NCBI GenBank assembly: GCA_944385195.1 | Contig: CALWWH010000118.1 | Span: forward strand, 1-6,370 | DNA length: 6,370 nucleotides | Reading direction: 5' to 3' | DNA from: an uncultured Oscillospiraceae bacterium | Lineage (GTDB): Bacteria; Bacillota; Clostridia; Oscillospirales; Oscillospiraceae | In this document: positions 4,753 to 6,370 of the stretch, piece by piece | Layout of the letters: every line of letters begins with the position of its first letter | Position numbering within the stretch: position 1 is the stretch's first letter | Made by a program: the position numbers and the translations under genes | The notes under the pieces: model-generated | Told to the model about the DNA's origin: nothing | What the model saw: only the letters and a program-made list of their open reading frames with translations | Databases searched by the model: none

Positions 4753-6370
4753 ATGACAAGCAAGCTGGAGCGCATCCTGCCGCTGGTGCAGAAGCCTGCC
4801 CGCTATACCGGCGGCGAATACGGCCAGATTCTCAAGGACAAGGCCGTTGTGGAGGTCCGCGTGGCTTTCTGCTTCCCGGATACCTATGAGATCGGCATGT
4901 CCAATCTGGGCCTGCGCATCCTCTACGGCGTGATGAATCAGCCGGACTGGTGCTGGTGCGAACGTGCCTTTGCCCCCTGGGGGGATATGGCAGAGCAGAT
5001 GGCCAAGCACGGCATCCCGCTCTACGCCCTGGAGAGCGGCGACCCGCTGGCAGAGTTTGATCTGCTGGGCTTCTCTCTGGGATATGAGATGAGCTACACC
5101 ACCATGCTGGACATGCTGAAGATGTCTGGCATCCCCCTTCGCAGCGCGGATCGACAAGGCCTCAATCAGATGGTCTTTGCCGGCGGCACCTGCGCCTGCA
5201 ACCCTGAGCCTTTGGCTCCCTTTGTGGACTTCTTTGTTGTCGGCGAGGGCGAAGAGATGAATCTGGAGGTGCTCACCCTCTACCGCCAGGCCAAAGCCGA
5301 GGGCTGGGACAAGGTCCGTTTCCTGGAGAGCGTCTGCCGGATCTCCGGCGTCTATGTCCCCAGCTTCTACGAAGTTGGTTACCATGAAGACGGCACCATC
5401 GCCAGCGTGAGGCCCACACATGGCGCTCCGGCCCAAGTTACCAAGCGCATCGTGCAGGACTTTGACCAGAGCTACTTCCCGGTCCGCACCATCATCCCCT
5501 CCACCGAGATCGTCCATGACAGGACCACCCTGGAGCTTTTCCGCGGCTGCATCCGCGGCTGCCGCTTCTGCCAGGCGGGCTTTACCTATCGGCCTATTCG
5601 CTCCCGCAGCGCCGACACCCTGACAAAGCAGGCTGTGGAGGCTTTGCAGGCCAGCGGCTATCAGGAGATGACCCTATCGAGCCTCTCCACCTCCGACTAT
5701 AAGCCTTTGCCGGAGCTGATGACCCGTCTGCTGGACTACTGCGAGCCTCGGAAGATCAACCTGTCTTTACCCTCCCTGCGCGCGGACAACTTCTCTGAGG
5801 ATCTGGCTGAACGGCTCAAAGCCGTGCGTATGAGCGGCCTGACCTTCGCTCCTGAGGCTGGTACGCAGCGCCTGCGGGATGTCATCAACAAGAATCTGAC
5901 CGAGGACGAAATCATTGAGACCTGTAAGATCGCGTTTGAAAACGGCTGGAACGCTGTGAAGCTGTACTTCATGCTGGGTCTGCCCACGGAGACCGATGAA
6001 GACGTTCTGGGTATCGCCGAGCTGGCCAAGCGTGTGCTGCACACCTGGCGCGTCCACGCCAGCAACAAAAAACGCGGCGTCAAGATTACTGTCTCCACTT
6101 CTTATTTCGTGCCAAAGCCCCACACCCCCTTCCAGTGGCAGGCGCAGATTACCCCGGAGGAATTTACCCGCCGCCAGCGCCTTCTGCGGGACGCCATTGA
6201 CAGCAAGAGCATCATTTATAATTGGCACGAGCCGGATGTGAGTTATCTGGAGGCGGTGCTGTCCCGCGGCGACCGCCGTCTGGCTCCTGCCTTGGAGCGC
6301 ATGGTGATGCAGGGCGGCCGTCTGGACGCCTGGAGCGAGTACTTTGACTCTCAGCGCTGGACTGACGCCC
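4753..6370 (+). CDS. B12-binding-domain radical SAM protein, TIGR03960-type (3' end beyond window)
   Basis: Open for 539 codons to the right edge; the family is usually about 600 residues, so only the C-terminus is missing. The N-terminal part (about 30-200) has the Rossmann-like B12-binding-type fold with FPDTYEIGMSNLG (37-49) and VVGEGEE (163-169), but no DxHxxG cobalamin-ligand motif is seen. The radical SAM core begins at FRGCIRGCRFCQAG, with iron-sulfur cysteines C266, C270 and C273 (CxxxCxxC). It continues with FAPEAGTQRLRDVINKNL (365-382), FMLGLPTETDED (406-417) and STSYFVPKPHTPFQW (448-462). The reaction is unknown; the family resembles methylthiotransferases and anaerobic RNA- or protein-modifying enzymes. 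It starts 39 bases after the protease stop. Only GTGAT at 4745-4749 resembles a Shine-Dalgarno, so initiation may be weak or coupled. In Clostridia a TIGR03936 gene, rng and rplU typically follow. Confidence 0.93.
   Translation, partial: MTSKLERILPLVQKPARYTGGEYGQILKDKAVVEVRVAFCFPDTYEIGMSNLGLRILYGVMNQPDWCWCERAFAPWGDMAEQMAKHGIPLYALESGDPLAEFDLLGFSLGYEMSYTTMLDMLKMSGIPLRSADRQGLNQMVFAGGTCACNPEPLAPFVDFFVVGEGEEMNLEVLTLYRQAKAEGWDKVRFLESVCRISGVYVPSFYEVGYHEDGTIASVRPTHGAPAQVTKRIVQDFDQSYFPVRTIIPSTEIVHDRTTLELFRGCIRGCRFCQAGFTYRPIRSRSADTLTKQAVEALQASGYQEMTLSSLSTSDYKPLPELMTRLLDYCEPRKINLSLPSLRADNFSEDLAERLKAVRMSGLTFAPEAGTQRLRDVINKNLTEDEIIETCKIAFENGWNAVKLYFMLGLPTETDEDVLGIAELAKRVLHTWRVHASNKKRGVKITVSTSYFVPKPHTPFQWQAQITPEEFTRRQRLLRDAIDSKSIIYNWHEPDVSYLEAVLSRGDRRLAPALERMVMQGGRLDAWSEYFDSQRWTDA

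Noticed and set aside
4732..5517. A 261-codon frame on the minus strand
   Set aside because: Antisense shadow of the radical SAM gene, rich in Ala, Gly, His and Asp without recognisable motifs.
5767..6228. A 153-codon frame on the minus strand
   Set aside because: Antisense to the radical SAM core region whose conserved motifs are on the plus strand; no start signals.

Overview
The window looks like chromosomal DNA from a GC-rich, endospore-forming Clostridia member, most likely Oscillospiraceae-like (inferred). The evidence is strong AAGGAGG-type ribosome sites, sigma-A-like promoters, TTG start usage, and a block in which a small SpoIVFA-position membrane protein, a SpoIVFB-type M50 protease and a TIGR03960-type radical SAM gene follow one another. 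That block is the region that lies upstream of rplU/rpmA/obg in many Firmicutes. I see no RNA gene, CRISPR array, insertion sequence or phage gene.

Layout. (1) Bases 1-383, minus strand: the first 127 residues of a DeoR-family sugar regulator, cut by the left edge, with a near-perfect sigma-A promoter. (2) Bases 384-548: a divergent promoter region with repeated CGTTGA/CGTTCA boxes. (3) Bases 549-1217, plus strand: an ERI-1/KapD-type DEDDh 3'-5' exonuclease. (4) Bases 1253-1300: a strong bidirectional terminator between converging genes. (5) Bases 3745-1373, minus strand: a two-gene sugar operon of rhamnulokinase (rhaB) and a GalM-family aldose 1-epimerase, driven by an extended -10 promoter with a palindrome over its -35 box. 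(6) Bases 3746-3929: a second divergent region with the rhaB promoter, a possible sigma-E-like promoter on the plus strand, and a long leader hairpin next to a strong Shine-Dalgarno sequence. (7) Bases 3930-6370, plus strand: an 86-residue single-pass membrane protein that starts at TTG, an overlapping M50 site-2 protease, and a B12-binding-domain radical SAM protein that runs off the right edge.

How the genes fit together. The rhaB-galM pair should phosphorylate L-rhamnulose and interconvert sugar anomers. The isomerase and aldolase needed to finish rhamnose breakdown are not here. The 3930-4713 pair occupies the spoIVFA-spoIVFB position, which in Bacillus processes pro-sigma-K in the mother cell. 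Here the SpoIVFA-position protein lacks the extracytoplasmic LytM domain and the protease lacks a C-terminal CBS domain, so this appears to be a stripped-down version of that module. The radical SAM gene is probably a housekeeping gene that shares the transcript and may also have its own promoter inside the end of the protease gene.
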